Part shown: piece after piece, positions 48,917 through 58,128 of the stretch | How the letters are laid out: the number at the start of each line of letters is the position of its first letter | Numbering within the stretch: the stretch's first letter is position 1 | Assembly (NCBI GenBank): GCA_947497245.1 | Contig: CANMFO010000002.1 | Location: forward strand, 1,054,001-1,118,000 | Direction: 5' to 3' | DNA length: 64,000 nucleotides | DNA from: an uncultured Flavobacteriaceae bacterium | Lineage (GTDB): Bacteria > Bacteroidota > Bacteroidia > Flavobacteriales > Flavobacteriaceae | Program-made: the position numbers and the translations under genes | The notes under the pieces: generated by a model | The model's database searches: none | Told to the model about the DNA's origin: nothing | What the model saw: the letters and a program-made list of their open reading frames with translations, nothing else

Positions 48917-51478
48917 TCAGTTTGAATCCTGCACACGTATCGTATAGGTTCCTATGACTGGATGTCCTTCGTCGGTCATGCCCTCGACCTTGACCAGATA
49001 GTTTCCTGGGCTGTCCCCGGTATAAAAGTCGACCGACGATTTTCCATTGATGGTCTTGATATCGGGTTTCCAAAATAAAGTCGTCCGGTGGTCGGGTCTG
49101 GCGTGCCCTTCCTCGGGTGCGGCATAGTTCGGGGTATAAAACTCACGTGCCTTATAAAAACCGGGAACCTGGGCAGTAGTAATGCCCGGAATGCGTTCGG
49201 GAATGGCCGCGGTGCTCCGGAGTCCCCTTCTGGTATACACTAAAATAGCGCCCCCGGATCCCTGGATTCCAAACAAGGAGGCATCGCTTGTATTGGGTCG
49301 AATAACGTCGATGAACAGTACCTCGGTGGCCCTCATCGCCTGAATAGCTGAGAATGAAGCGAGATTACCATCCATAAACACCAAGGGACCGGAGGACAAA
49401 CTGTAACTAATGATAGGCCCTAGTCTGACTCCCTGGTTTGGATATACCCCTGAAACACGGGTCCCGGGCAGCCGGGACAAGAGGTCTAAGGCGCTCAGGC
49501 CCTCCATGCCGATTACGGAGTCCGCAATGACACGACTTGCATTAAAGGGTCGAAAGGGAGTAAAAGAGTCCAGTTCTTCCCGTACCCGTTTGGCCTTCGT
49601 TTTTTTATCCGCAATAACGGTGACCTCCTTCAACCGGGTAATGTTATCACCGTACTTAAAATCGGCCGTTTTTTTGGAACGGACCTGCTCCCGGTACTCT
49701 TGGTCGACGGCAAGGGTCTGTGTTCCTGTTTTTTTTCTTCCCACAGTAGTTTCGGGGATATAGGGCCATGGATCGTCAAGATAAATGGCGATGCTCTTTT
49801 GCCTACGAATCCTTTTTTTTGTGGTGTCGACAGATTGTACGATGGCATTGATGCTGTCGGTGAAGAGAAAGGGGCCGAATTCGAATCTGCCCTGCCCATC
49901 GGTAGGGCGCTTTTCATCAAAAAGCCTTGGTTTGAGGATGCTCAAGGTGGTCAGGGTATTTTTGGTTTGGCGCTTGTCATAGAGGGCGGTTGTCCTTCCG
50001 CTGATCATAATCCCCTTTTCCGGGAGGTGTTCCAGGGGCTTGTCCGCTTTTTTATCCAGGATATCCTTCCATACGAACCTGCGCCACCCATGGGTGAGCA
50101 TCAGCGCGTCCAATAACGCTTTTCTGTCAGCCGAATCCTCGGCAAAGAAAAAGCCCGGATCTTGGACCGTGGCCCCCAGATCGGAGTCTAAGAGCAACCA
50201 ACTTTTAATATCCATGCCCCGGTCGTTGAATGCCGAACCCGTATTTTCCCGCACTATCCCCATAGAAAAGTCACCTTCCATCGGGAAACCATCGGAGCCG
50301 ATAACGGAAAGGTCCAACGATACTTTCTCCCGCGGTCCATAACCGTCCGCGTCCGTTTTGAAGTGCATGGCCACCTCGTTTTTTGGATTGTCGATGAAAA
50401 CGAGCCTTTCGCCGACGGGGTCCCCGTCGGGGCCAAAGAGGGTGAAATGGGCCACGCCATCAGCGAGGTCCGTGGTCGGCAACTTGATCGCATAGGAACC
50501 CTGGTCGCTCTTTTTGCCCATACGTTGAAGAATGGTCTTGCCCCTGAGGTGCCCTATCAGTACGGTACCTTCGAGTCCGGTTTCCATAGTGCTGGCCAGT
50601 TGCACCAGCACATGTTCGCCCCTGTTTTTGATACTGAGCACATAACCCTTTTCCAAAGGCTCGGGCAAGTTGAACCTGTACTCTGTTCCTTCCAGATCGA
50701 TACTGGCGAAGTACTGCTTGTTCCGTTTGGGCCGGAAGTTGATCATGCCCAGGCCAAAATCGGCGCTTTGAAAGTCGGATACTACGGTGCCGTTGGCCTC
50801 TTTTATACTGCCCTTCAAGGCCAGACCTTCACCGTTTGCCGCGGTGACCTCCAATCCCATGATACTGGTAAGTCCGTTGACGAGGTCACCGGCCTCGGGA
50901 AAGAAACGGACCTTGGGCCGCTGTATTTCGGAAACCGATCTTTCTTCCGGATCCTGAATATTTTCATCCCACCGGATTCCTTTTTCCACGAGAACGGACG
51001 TTTGGTTGGGGTTGACCGATTGGAACCAAATCGGAACCTTTTTTTCGAAGACCACAGGTTCCTTTTCGTTCAACATGTATTTGGTGTAGGACCGCAAAAA
51101 ATAATCGCCCGCTTCCATATCAGGGGCAATCTGGATGTCGGCCCATGCACCAAGTTCGTTCACATACAGCTTGCGCTGTGCGACCACCTTGTCTTTTTCG
51201 TCCACCAATTCGACATAGACCACCTTGCTTTTGGTGCTGGGGCGGTGTGAGACCCCATCCACAATATAGGTCTTGAACCAGATGGTGTCCCCGTTGCTGT
51301 AAAAATCCTTGTCGGTATGGAGGTAAGTTTTTTCCGGAGCCTCCAGATCGGAATAGATCGTTAGTTTGTCCAGGATGTTCTGCAGCAGTTTATCGCGCTG
51401 TTCCGGAACGATGAACGAGAAGAGGATGAACACTAGGACAACGGAAAAGACAAGGGGTCGACGGAAAGCTATTTTCAT
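48917..51478 (-). CDS. macroglobulin (MG2)-TonB-plug-like fusion protein
   Basis: An 853-residue exported protein. After a signal anchor (about residues 9-24) come macroglobulin MG2-type domains (EKTYLHTDKDFYSNGDTIWFKTYIVDG...VVYVELVDEKDKVV) and further Ig-like modules. The C-terminal quarter (about 630-750) holds a TonB-receptor-plug-like domain (GMEGLSALDLLSRLPGTRV, VFMDGNL, VLFIDVIRP, FGIQGSGGAILVYTRRG) without a barrel. Such proteins are a flavobacterial family of unknown function, perhaps acting at the outer membrane. It is divergent from the M23 peptidase. Confidence 0.75.
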   Translation of the reverse strand: MKIAFRRPLVFSVVLVFILFSFIVPEQRDKLLQNILDKLTIYSDLEAPEKTYLHTDKDFYSNGDTIWFKTYIVDGVSHRPSTKSKVVYVELVDEKDKVVAQRKLYVNELGAWADIQIAPDMEAGDYFLRSYTKYMLNEKEPVVFEKKVPIWFQSVNPNQTSVLVEKGIRWDENIQDPEERSVSEIQRPKVRFFPEAGDLVNGLTSIMGLEVTAANGEGLALKGSIKEANGTVVSDFQSADFGLGMINFRPKRNKQYFASIDLEGTEYRFNLPEPLEKGYVLSIKNRGEHVLVQLASTMETGLEGTVLIGHLRGKTILQRMGKKSDQGSYAIKLPTTDLADGVAHFTLFGPDGDPVGERLVFIDNPKNEVAMHFKTDADGYGPREKVSLDLSVIGSDGFPMEGDFSMGIVRENTGSAFNDRGMDIKSWLLLDSDLGATVQDPGFFFAEDSADRKALLDALMLTHGWRRFVWKDILDKKADKPLEHLPEKGIMISGRTTALYDKRQTKNTLTTLSILKPRLFDEKRPTDGQGRFEFGPFLFTDSINAIVQSVDTTKKRIRRQKSIAIYLDDPWPYIPETTVGRKKTGTQTLAVDQEYREQVRSKKTADFKYGDNITRLKEVTVIADKKTKAKRVREELDSFTPFRPFNASRVIADSVIGMEGLSALDLLSRLPGTRVSGVYPNQGVRLGPIISYSLSSGPLVFMDGNLASFSAIQAMRATEVLFIDVIRPNTSDASLFGIQGSGGAILVYTRRGLRSTAAIPERIPGITTAQVPGFYKAREFYTPNYAAPEEGHARPDHRTTLFWKPDIKTINGKSSVDFYTGDSPGNYLVKVEGMTDEGHPVIGTYTIRVQDSN

Positions 51479-51641
51479 ATCGGCGAATTAAATGGATCAC
51501 AACTTAAATTTACATCTTTTGTACGAAAAAATACCAAAAAACACTTTGGATATAACGCATGGGGAAAAAGGTGTCCCAGGAATATCTATCTGATGCCCAC
51601 TCGTATTTTGTCGCATGGTTTTTTACCCTAGTTTTACCGCG

Positions 51642-52322
51642 ATGAAACCGATGACCGAAATATTGCTGTCTTTTTCCTCAAGGACGTTACCCATTTTGGA
51701 TACCGCTATCTCCTTGGATCGCTATGTTCCCATCGATCTGTCCACTACAAATGATGCCCTGGATCATTTTGCGGTTACCGATCCCGACGATTGTCAAGCG
51801 TATATCGATAGGGTATTACGGACCGGCAACGGTCAGGTGGCCTTTGGGGGCTATTTGGAAAGACGCAATATCTATGCCGACAAAGTAGGATTCAAGGATT
51901 CCGGGGCCTCCCCTCGGAACATTCATTTGGGCGTTGATTTTTGGGCCCCAGCCGGTACCGAAGTGCTTGTTCCCCTCGCCGGAAGGGTACATAGTTTTCA
52001 AAACAATACCACTATCGGGGACTATGGCCCCACCATAGTATTGGAACATGAACTGGAGGGTATACGGTTTTGTTCCCTATACGGGCATTTGTCAGTGGCA
52101 TCGTTGGATGAACTTTACATAGGCAAGGAATTTGGCCAAAATCAAGTGCTCGCCACCTTGGGAACGTCGGATATCAACGTACACTATGCCCCACACCTCC
52201 ATTTTCAGCTTATTCTCGATATGGAAGGTAAAAAAGGGGATTACCCAGGGGTCTGTACCCATGAAATGCTTGATTTTTATTGCAAAAACTGTCCAGATCC
52301 CAATTTTTTGTTGAAATTATAG
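51642..52322 (+). CDS. M23 family metallopeptidase
   Basis: A 226-residue protein with an M23/LytM-type domain. The zinc-site motifs are HLGVDFWAPAGTEVLVP (HxGxD), LYGHLS and HLHFQL, all intact, so an active endopeptidase is expected. No clear signal peptide is seen from the ATG at 51642 (alternatives 51615 and 51651), so either export is non-classical or the N-terminus is different. It may cut peptidoglycan cross-bridges. Divergent from the MG2/plug gene. Confidence 0.85.
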   Translation: MKPMTEILLSFSSRTLPILDTAISLDRYVPIDLSTTNDALDHFAVTDPDDCQAYIDRVLRTGNGQVAFGGYLERRNIYADKVGFKDSGASPRNIHLGVDFWAPAGTEVLVPLAGRVHSFQNNTTIGDYGPTIVLEHELEGIRFCSLYGHLSVASLDELYIGKEFGQNQVLATLGTSDINVHYAPHLHFQLILDMEGKKGDYPGVCTHEMLDFYCKNCPDPNFLLKL

Positions 52323-52331
52323 CGGTCCGTT

Positions 52332-52507
52332 CCCGATAAAGGGCATCGGATTTTCGGTAAAGTGTTTTGGGTGCCGAATCCGTTCACCGAAGCTTTTTTG
52401 CACTTTAACCGAAGTTTTGCCGATTACCGAAAATAGGGGGGTCTTGAACGATTCACCACCCCTTGGAGTGCACTTGCGGAAGTTATTATTATAACAAAAC
52501 GCAAGTC
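52332..52507 (+). promoter_or_regulatory. conserved 176-nt upstream region of small protein A
   Basis: From CCCGATAAA (52332-52340) to the ATG this region aligns with 61073-61248 at identical total length. Shared words include GTTTT..GGG, CGAAG, TTTTGCACTTTA (52396-52407 versus 61136-61147) and ACCGAAAA.TA.GG. TTG at 52367-52369 and TTTG before GCAC could be -33 and -7 parts of a promoter. The rest would be a conserved leader. Confidence 0.65.
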
Positions 52508-52744
52508 ATGAAAACCATCGCAACTTTAATCTTTGTTCTTTTTATCGGAGTGGCCGCCCAGGCCCAGGACGCCAAGTCCGAAGTAAAGGTTGCGACCATT
52601 GAAATGGGCATCGTGACAACTACCGCCCAAGAGGTTTCCTTGGAAAGCACCATCGAAGTGGCCCGTTTGTACAAGCGCAAGAATTCCAAGATCAAAAAAG
52701 CACTTGCCTTTACCACCAAGCGGAACAGGGCCAAGATGGCCTAA
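52508..52744 (+). CDS. small secreted cationic protein A
   Basis: A 78-residue exported protein: signal peptide MKTIATLIFVLFIGVAAQAQ, a middle with KVATIEMGIV, and a strongly basic C-terminus VARLYKRKNSKIKKALAF followed by TTKRNRAKMA. It is a paralogue of protein B (61249-61503), and both share a conserved upstream region. The family is unknown to me. It might be a surface-active or signalling peptide, or a periplasmic nucleic-acid- or lipid-binding protein, but this is speculation. It lies between the M23 peptidase and a convergent DUF1080 gene. Confidence 0.7.
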   Translation: MKTIATLIFVLFIGVAAQAQDAKSEVKVATIEMGIVTTTAQEVSLESTIEVARLYKRKNSKIKKALAFTTKRNRAKMA

Positions 52745-52752
52745 GACAATGA

Positions 52753-53619
52753 CTATTGATATCGTTTGGGAATACCGGAGATTTCCCTTAGATACAGATC
52801 CTTGTAGAATACCTCCGCACCTTCCGACTGAAGAATGATCTTTCCGGAATCAAGGGGTGTTTTATCGGTCATCTTTCTGGAGTTGAAAAGGCGCATCACC
52901 TCCTTTCCATTCACGATATGGATGCTGGAATCCCCATAGGTTATGAGTTCTACCTCGTTCCATTCGCCATGCGGTTTTTCCGCGTCCAGTGCCTTAAAGA
53001 CCCTTCTTTTGGCCAAACTGTCCGCTGTGGCCGTGGGCAGAATTTCCGCAAAGTAGTACGTGCGCAGGTCACCATCTTCCCGATAGATGTAATAGGTATC
53101 GTCCTTGGGTACACTGGGGACATCAATTTCAACATCCCCGACCGGCCAATAGTCGCCCATGTCCCCCTGCTGAATTTGAAGTTCTTGAGACCCCATCCAG
53201 TTATAAGCAGACCCCGGTGCGCCAAATCCATGGTAGAGCAAACCACTGTCCCGAGGACCCTTTTCCCGAGGGGCATGCATGTCTTCTCCCCATTTCACCT
53301 TAAGTTTCAGATGGTAGTTCTTATAGGCCTTTTCCGTGTAGATCATGCCCCAGGCCACTCCGGAGATTCTGATGGCATTGCCAGTTTCGGTGCCAACTAC
53401 CTTAATAACCTCCAAGGGGTCGTTATCGATCCCAAATGGACTCACTGTATTTCCCAAACTGTCCGTCAGCGTATTGTATGGGGTTCCCAAATAGGTGTGC
53501 CACCCGGTAAGGTCCTGGCCGTTCCAAAGGGAGGTCCAGGTCGTCTCGACTTTGTTTTTCTTGCCTTGCTGACAGGAGACCAACAGAATACCTAGCAGAA
53601 CGGTTAGGGCGTATTTCAT
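52753..53619 (-). CDS. DUF1080 lipoprotein (3-keto-disaccharide hydrolase type)
   Basis: A 288-residue lipoprotein (lipobox LLVSC near residue 16) with a DUF1080 (LamG-like jelly-roll) domain, beginning WTSLWNGQDLTGWHTYLG and continuing through NYHLKLKVKWGED, GPRDSGLLYHGFG and SQELQIQQGDMGDYWPVGDVEID. Members of this family hydrolyse 3-keto-glycosides at the cell surface or in the periplasm. Two Gfo/Idh/MocA enzymes 5-7 kb away could supply the keto group. It lies 9 nt from the convergent small protein A and 39 nt downstream of the SGNH esterase. Confidence 0.85.
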   Translation of the reverse strand: MKYALTVLLGILLVSCQQGKKNKVETTWTSLWNGQDLTGWHTYLGTPYNTLTDSLGNTVSPFGIDNDPLEVIKVVGTETGNAIRISGVAWGMIYTEKAYKNYHLKLKVKWGEDMHAPREKGPRDSGLLYHGFGAPGSAYNWMGSQELQIQQGDMGDYWPVGDVEIDVPSVPKDDTYYIYREDGDLRTYYFAEILPTATADSLAKRRVFKALDAEKPHGEWNEVELITYGDSSIHIVNGKEVMRLFNSRKMTDKTPLDSGKIILQSEGAEVFYKDLYLREISGIPKRYQ

Positions 53620-53658
53620 TTGGGATGTTTGAATTACCCTTCAAGATACCACAATTAT

Positions 53659-54351
53659 TTATTCGGAGACCACTTCCCGTAGCACTTCCCATACGTTGGC
53701 GGCAACAATTTTTTGTCCTTCTACAGTAGGATGGATGCCATCGGCTTGGTTGAGGTCGGGAATACCGGCGACACCGTTGAGCAAAAAGGGAATCAGTCGG
53801 GCCCCATTTTTTTCGGCCAGATCGGGAAAAATACTTTTGAATTCCGTTGTATAGGCCTCGCCCATATTGGGTGGAATTTGCATCCCTGCCAAAATTATCT
53901 CGGTATCGGGGTTTTTGGTCCGCACAGCATCGATGATGGCCTGAAGGTTTGCCCTTGTTTCGGTCAAGGGGATGCCCCGAAGCCCGTCATTGGCCCCCAG
54001 TTCCAGAACAAATACATCGATTTTCTGGTTCAGCACCCAATCCAATCGGTTTTTGCCACCGGCGGTCGTCTCCCCGCTCAGTCCTGAATTTACCACAGTG
54101 TAGTTGAGCTTCAGCGAATCGATCATGACCTGGATCAACGCGGGAAAGGCGTCTTCGGTATCCAGACCGTACCCAGCGGTAAGGCTGTTCCCATAGAAGA
54201 CCACTACCTTGGTATCTTTGGCGATTTTGTCTTCTTTGGCAGATTGGGTCCTCTGCTGGGGCCGATCGACCGCCTTCTTATTGGAAGTTTCGCCACAGGC
54301 GATCAATAGGGTAAATCCCAAAAAATAACAAAGTTTTAAGAGGATGCGCAT
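53659..54351 (-). CDS. SGNH-family arylesterase/lysophospholipase (TesA-like)
   Basis: A 230-residue exported lipoprotein-like SGNH hydrolase (lipobox LLIAC near residue 19). Block I is VVFYGNSLTAGYG (GNSL in place of GDSL), block II has NSGLSGETTAGG, block III is ELGANDGLRG and block V DGIHPT, so the catalytic Ser-Asp-His set is intact. It matches the E. coli TesA arylesterase. The divergent ybbA-like and ybbP-like genes at 54427-57671 reproduce the E. coli tesA-ybbA-ybbP arrangement. Confidence 0.9.
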   Translation of the reverse strand: MRILLKLCYFLGFTLLIACGETSNKKAVDRPQQRTQSAKEDKIAKDTKVVVFYGNSLTAGYGLDTEDAFPALIQVMIDSLKLNYTVVNSGLSGETTAGGKNRLDWVLNQKIDVFVLELGANDGLRGIPLTETRANLQAIIDAVRTKNPDTEIILAGMQIPPNMGEAYTTEFKSIFPDLAEKNGARLIPFLLNGVAGIPDLNQADGIHPTVEGQKIVAANVWEVLREVVSE

Positions 54352-54426
54352 GGTGCAAGGGTCTAAAAATCAAATACATTTCCTTATTTTGCCTTCTTAG
54401 TGCAAGGACATTTCAAAATCAATTGA

Positions 54427-55116
54427 ATGACAAAGATATTAAACGTTCAGAATCTGGGGAAGACCTATACAAGCGGCTCTAAAAAGCTTAGGGTACTGGA
54501 TTCCATTTCCTTTGAAGTGGAAAAGGGGTCTACCTTCGCCATCGTAGGGCCTTCAGGAAGTGGAAAAACCACTTTGTTAGGACTTTGTGCGGGCTTGGAC
54601 CAGCCGGACACGGGGAGGGTAAGCCTGTGCGGAACGGATATCAATTCTTTGAATGAAGACGAACGGGCCTTGTTACGGAACAGGGAGGTAGGTTTTATTT
54701 TTCAGAATTTCCAGCTCCTACCCACCCTCACTGCGTTGGAAAACGTAGTGGTTCCCTTAGAGCTCCAAGGCGTGAAAAATGCGAGCAAAACGGGAATGGA
54801 ACTGTTGGAGAAGGTAGGGCTTGCCGATCGTTCGCACCATTACCCATCCCAGCTATCGGGTGGGGAACAGCAACGCGTTGCCCTGGCCAGGGCCTTTTCG
54901 AACAGACCTTCCATATTGTTCGCCGACGAGCCCACGGGAAATCTGGACGAGGAGACCGGGGAAAAAGTGGTACAGCTTCTTTTCGAACTCAACCAAGAGG
55001 CGGGTACGACGCTTATCATAGTCACGCACGATGTAGATCTGGCACAGCGCACCCAGCGCATTTTAAAACTCAAGGGAGGAAAGATCATGACCAACCAGCT
55101 GACCAAGGCATCGTGA
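54427..55116 (+). CDS. ABC transporter ATP-binding protein, YbbA/LolD-like
   Basis: A 229-residue ATPase of the MacB/LolD/FtsE group. Walker A is GPSGSGKTT, the Q-loop lies in FIFQNFQLLPTLTALENV, the signature is LSGGEQQRVALARA and Walker B is ILFADEPTGNLD, with the H-loop in IVTHD. It pairs with the FtsX-like permease, whose start overlaps its stop by 4 nt (GTGA). Divergent from the TesA-like esterase, as in E. coli. Confidence 0.92.
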   Translation: MTKILNVQNLGKTYTSGSKKLRVLDSISFEVEKGSTFAIVGPSGSGKTTLLGLCAGLDQPDTGRVSLCGTDINSLNEDERALLRNREVGFIFQNFQLLPTLTALENVVVPLELQGVKNASKTGMELLEKVGLADRSHHYPSQLSGGEQQRVALARAFSNRPSILFADEPTGNLDEETGEKVVQLLFELNQEAGTTLIIVTHDVDLAQRTQRILKLKGGKIMTNQLTKAS

Positions 55117-57671
55117 ACGAACCTGTAAAAACATCCCTAGGCAAGGTAGGTGCCCGATGGCTTTTTGAAATGGCCTGGCGCGATGGAAGGGCCAGCTTTA
55201 AAAGGTTATTGCTTTTTATGGCCTCTATCATTCTGGGAATCGGGGCCCTGGTTTCGATCCAATCTTTTGGAGGGAACCTCAAGCAAAATTTTACCCAACA
55301 GTCGAAGTCGTTGATGGGTTCCGATTTTTTGATCGTGGCAAGGCAACCACCTACCGATAGGGTACAGCAGATCATCGATTCTTTGGGCGGGGCAAATGCC
55401 ACCGAGATCAATTTTCCATCCATGGTGGCCTTTCCTAAAAGGGAGGCGACCAAGCTGGCTTTTGTAAGGGGGATCAATGGGGGGTATCCTTTTTATGGCT
55501 CATTGGAGACCGTGCCCCGATCGGCGGCCATAGAGTATCAAAGGCTCGGCGGCGCCCTGGTCGATGCCACCCTGATGTTGCAGTACAGCCTCCAAGTGGG
55601 CGATTCCATCAAGGTGGGCATGGTGACCCTACCGATTGCGGGCTCGATCACTTCCGGCCCTGGGAGTACGGGCATCTCGGCTTCCGTGGCCCCGCCGGTC
55701 TACATTCCTTTTCGGTTTATCAACGAAACGGGGCTTGTCCAAACGGGTAGTCGGGTAGAGTATAAAAACTATTTTGTGGCCAATCCGGAACCCGACTATA
55801 GGCTATTGGCCCAAAAACTGGATCCCATACTTGATGCGGAAAACGCGGATTTGGATACCCATGAGTCGACCGGCCGCCAACTTGGCCGTCGGTACGACAA
55901 CTTTGGCAAATTCCTAAACTTGGTGGCATTTATAGCACTCCTGTTGGGCTGTGTGGGAATCGCCAGCTCGGTGCACATCTATATCAAGGAGAAACTGACT
56001 TCCGTGGCCGTGCTCAAATGTTTGGGAGCAAGTCGAAAACAGACCTTCTTGATCTATCTTATCCAAATTGCCGGAATGGGGTTGGTGGGTGGACTGATGG
56101 GTACGGCATTGGGACTATTTTTGCAACAGTCGTTCCCTCTGTTGCTCAAAGATTTTTTACCTATTGAACTACAGGTTTCCATAATGTGGCAACCTTTGGT
56201 CATGGGACCCTTGTTGGGACTGGTAATGTCGGTGCTATTTGCACTGTCCCCTTTGTTGGGCACTTGGTACGTTTCTCCACTCCAGGCGTTGCGAATCCAG
56301 GAAAAGGTTTCAATGAAGACCCGTAGGGCGGGTGTTTTTGTAATGGGTGCCATCTTGCTGTTCTTACTGGCCTTTTCGTTCTGGCTCCTAAAAAATGTGG
56401 GTTTTGCCATCGCCTTTGTAGTGGGCATTTTGGTCGTTTTTTCGGTGCTGACCGGAATTGCCGTCCTGTTTATGAGGGGCATCAGAAAGTTTTTTCCCAC
56501 CACTTGGGGCTTTACGGCCCGGCAAAGCTTGCTGAACCTCTACCGGCCGAATAACCAGACGCTTGTATTGCTATTGGCCATCGGGGTAGGTACTTTTTTG
56601 ATCAGTACTTTGTATTTTACGAGGGATATCCTTTTGGAGAAAACTTCGTTGGAAGCCAGTGCGAAAACGCCCAACTTAATTTTGATGGACGTTCAGACCG
56701 ACCAGACCGAAGCGGCAGCAAACAGCATCCGCAACAAGGGCCTTCCCTTGATCGATAACTTCCCAATAGTCACCATGCGGGTCCAGAGCATTAAAGGCCG
56801 GTCGGTGAACGACATCCGCGAAGACACCACTTCCACGGTGAACCGTTGGGTTCTGAACCACGAGTTCCGGACCACCTATCGCGATTCTTTGGTCGCTTCC
56901 GAAACCTTGGCTTCCGGAGAATGGAATCCAGATTTTGAAACGGGAGGGGCCGTACCCATCTCACTGTCCGACAATGTGGCCCGCGATGCCCAGGTAGTGG
57001 AAGGCGATACCATGGTCTTCAATGTACAGGGGGTATTGATGGAGACCGTGGTGGCCAATACACGGACGGTGGACTGGGGGCGCATGCAAGTGAATTTTTC
57101 TGTGGTCTTCCCTGCAGGGGTGCTTGAAAGCGCGCCCCAGTTCCACATCCTTAGTACCAACGCACCCGATGAAAAATCGTCCGCAATACTACAACGGGAA
57201 CTGGTGCGCAAGTTCCCAACGGTGTCTATTCTGGACGTGAGACAACTGTTGGGTATGGTGCAGAATATCCTGGACAAAATTTCCTGGGTCATCAACTTCA
57301 TGGCCTTCTTCAGTATCCTAACCGGTATTATCGTACTGATCGGGTCCGTGCGTACGAGTAAGTACCAGCGCATCAAGGAGAATGTGTTGTTGCGGACCTT
57401 GGGGTCCAAGTCGGCACAGATACTTCGAATTACGGCATTGGAGTATCTTTATCTGGGTGTCCTGGGCAGTGGCATTGGTATTGTATTGTCTTTGTTCGGA
57501 AGCCAGTTGTTGGCCTCTTTCGTGTTTAAAGCGGATTTTATTCCTTCTTGGGTTCCTTTTTTGGTTGTCGTGCCCGGTATAACCCTTTTGGTCCTTTTGA
57601 TCGGGCTGACCAACAGCCGGTCCGTTTTGAACAGTCCACCTTTGGAAGTCCTCAGGAAAGAGGGAAACTGA
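55113..57671 (+). CDS. FtsX/MacB-type ABC permease, YbbP-like
   Basis: An 852-residue inner-membrane permease with about ten helices and large periplasmic domains, of the FtsX/YbbP type. The start is a GTG at 55113, four bases inside the ATPase stop. Conserved segments include MAWRDGRASFKRLLLFMASIILGIGALVSIQSFG and two FtsX-type membrane regions (VAVLKCLGASRKQTFLIYLIQIAG; ENVLLRTLGSKSAQILRITALEYLYLGVLGSG). With the ATPase it probably moves lipids, lipoproteins or envelope compounds outward. Its E. coli equivalent is linked to TesA only by gene order. Confidence 0.9.
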   Translation: MNEPVKTSLGKVGARWLFEMAWRDGRASFKRLLLFMASIILGIGALVSIQSFGGNLKQNFTQQSKSLMGSDFLIVARQPPTDRVQQIIDSLGGANATEINFPSMVAFPKREATKLAFVRGINGGYPFYGSLETVPRSAAIEYQRLGGALVDATLMLQYSLQVGDSIKVGMVTLPIAGSITSGPGSTGISASVAPPVYIPFRFINETGLVQTGSRVEYKNYFVANPEPDYRLLAQKLDPILDAENADLDTHESTGRQLGRRYDNFGKFLNLVAFIALLLGCVGIASSVHIYIKEKLTSVAVLKCLGASRKQTFLIYLIQIAGMGLVGGLMGTALGLFLQQSFPLLLKDFLPIELQVSIMWQPLVMGPLLGLVMSVLFALSPLLGTWYVSPLQALRIQEKVSMKTRRAGVFVMGAILLFLLAFSFWLLKNVGFAIAFVVGILVVFSVLTGIAVLFMRGIRKFFPTTWGFTARQSLLNLYRPNNQTLVLLLAIGVGTFLISTLYFTRDILLEKTSLEASAKTPNLILMDVQTDQTEAAANSIRNKGLPLIDNFPIVTMRVQSIKGRSVNDIREDTTSTVNRWVLNHEFRTTYRDSLVASETLASGEWNPDFETGGAVPISLSDNVARDAQVVEGDTMVFNVQGVLMETVVANTRTVDWGRMQVNFSVVFPAGVLESAPQFHILSTNAPDEKSSAILQRELVRKFPTVSILDVRQLLGMVQNILDKISWVINFMAFFSILTGIIVLIGSVRTSKYQRIKENVLLRTLGSKSAQILRITALEYLYLGVLGSGIGIVLSLFGSQLLASFVFKADFIPSWVPFLVVVPGITLLVLLIGLTNSRSVLNSPPLEVLRKEGN

Positions 57672-57710
57672 GCTGAACCTGATCTTTTCCGGACTAAAAG
57701 GCTACCGACC

Positions 57711-58112
57711 CTATGGCGTATTGCCGTGTCCGAGCCCCGAAAGGGCAAAAGCGGCGGCGGCGGCGGTGAACACGGAATAGTCCAATGGCCCCTTGATGCC
57801 CGTTGTAAAAGTCATGGCCAGGGCGAATGCCAATAACAAAAAACCACTGATTTTGGCAACCCAGCCCAGCTGATATCCAACGAGGAGCAATACGGCAAGA
57901 ACCACTTCTGCCAAAGTGGCCACGACGGCCATGGCGCTAACAACAATTTCGGGGAACCACGGATTCAGAACCCCGGTATAGCTGACGAAATTTGCCCAGT
58001 TTCCCCAGGTGGACATTTGTTCGGGCCATAAGCCAAAACGATCGGCAACTGCGGAGAGAAATCCGATGGCCAGGGAAAATCGTAAAAAATAACCGATCCA
58101 CTTGTTTCGCAT
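57711..58112 (-). CDS. DoxX-like membrane protein
   Basis: A 133-residue inner-membrane protein with four hydrophobic helices, of the DoxX type (RFSLAIGFLSAVADRFGLW; VLAVLLLVGYQLGWVAKISGFLLLAFALAMTF). It is distinct from the DoxX protein at 6352-6804. It lies 16 nt downstream of an AhpD-like gene on the same strand, so the two form a small operon. Such pairs often respond to oxidative or electrophile stress. Confidence 0.7.
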   Translation of the reverse strand: MRNKWIGYFLRFSLAIGFLSAVADRFGLWPEQMSTWGNWANFVSYTGVLNPWFPEIVVSAMAVVATLAEVVLAVLLLVGYQLGWVAKISGFLLLAFALAMTFTTGIKGPLDYSVFTAAAAAFALSGLGHGNTP

Positions 58113-58128
58113 ATCCTTGTTTTTTGGG

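Noticed and set aside
50363-51250. 295-codon open frame on the plus strand opposite the macroglobulin/plug gene
   Set aside because: A long shadow of a recognised gene, with no recognisable domain or signal.
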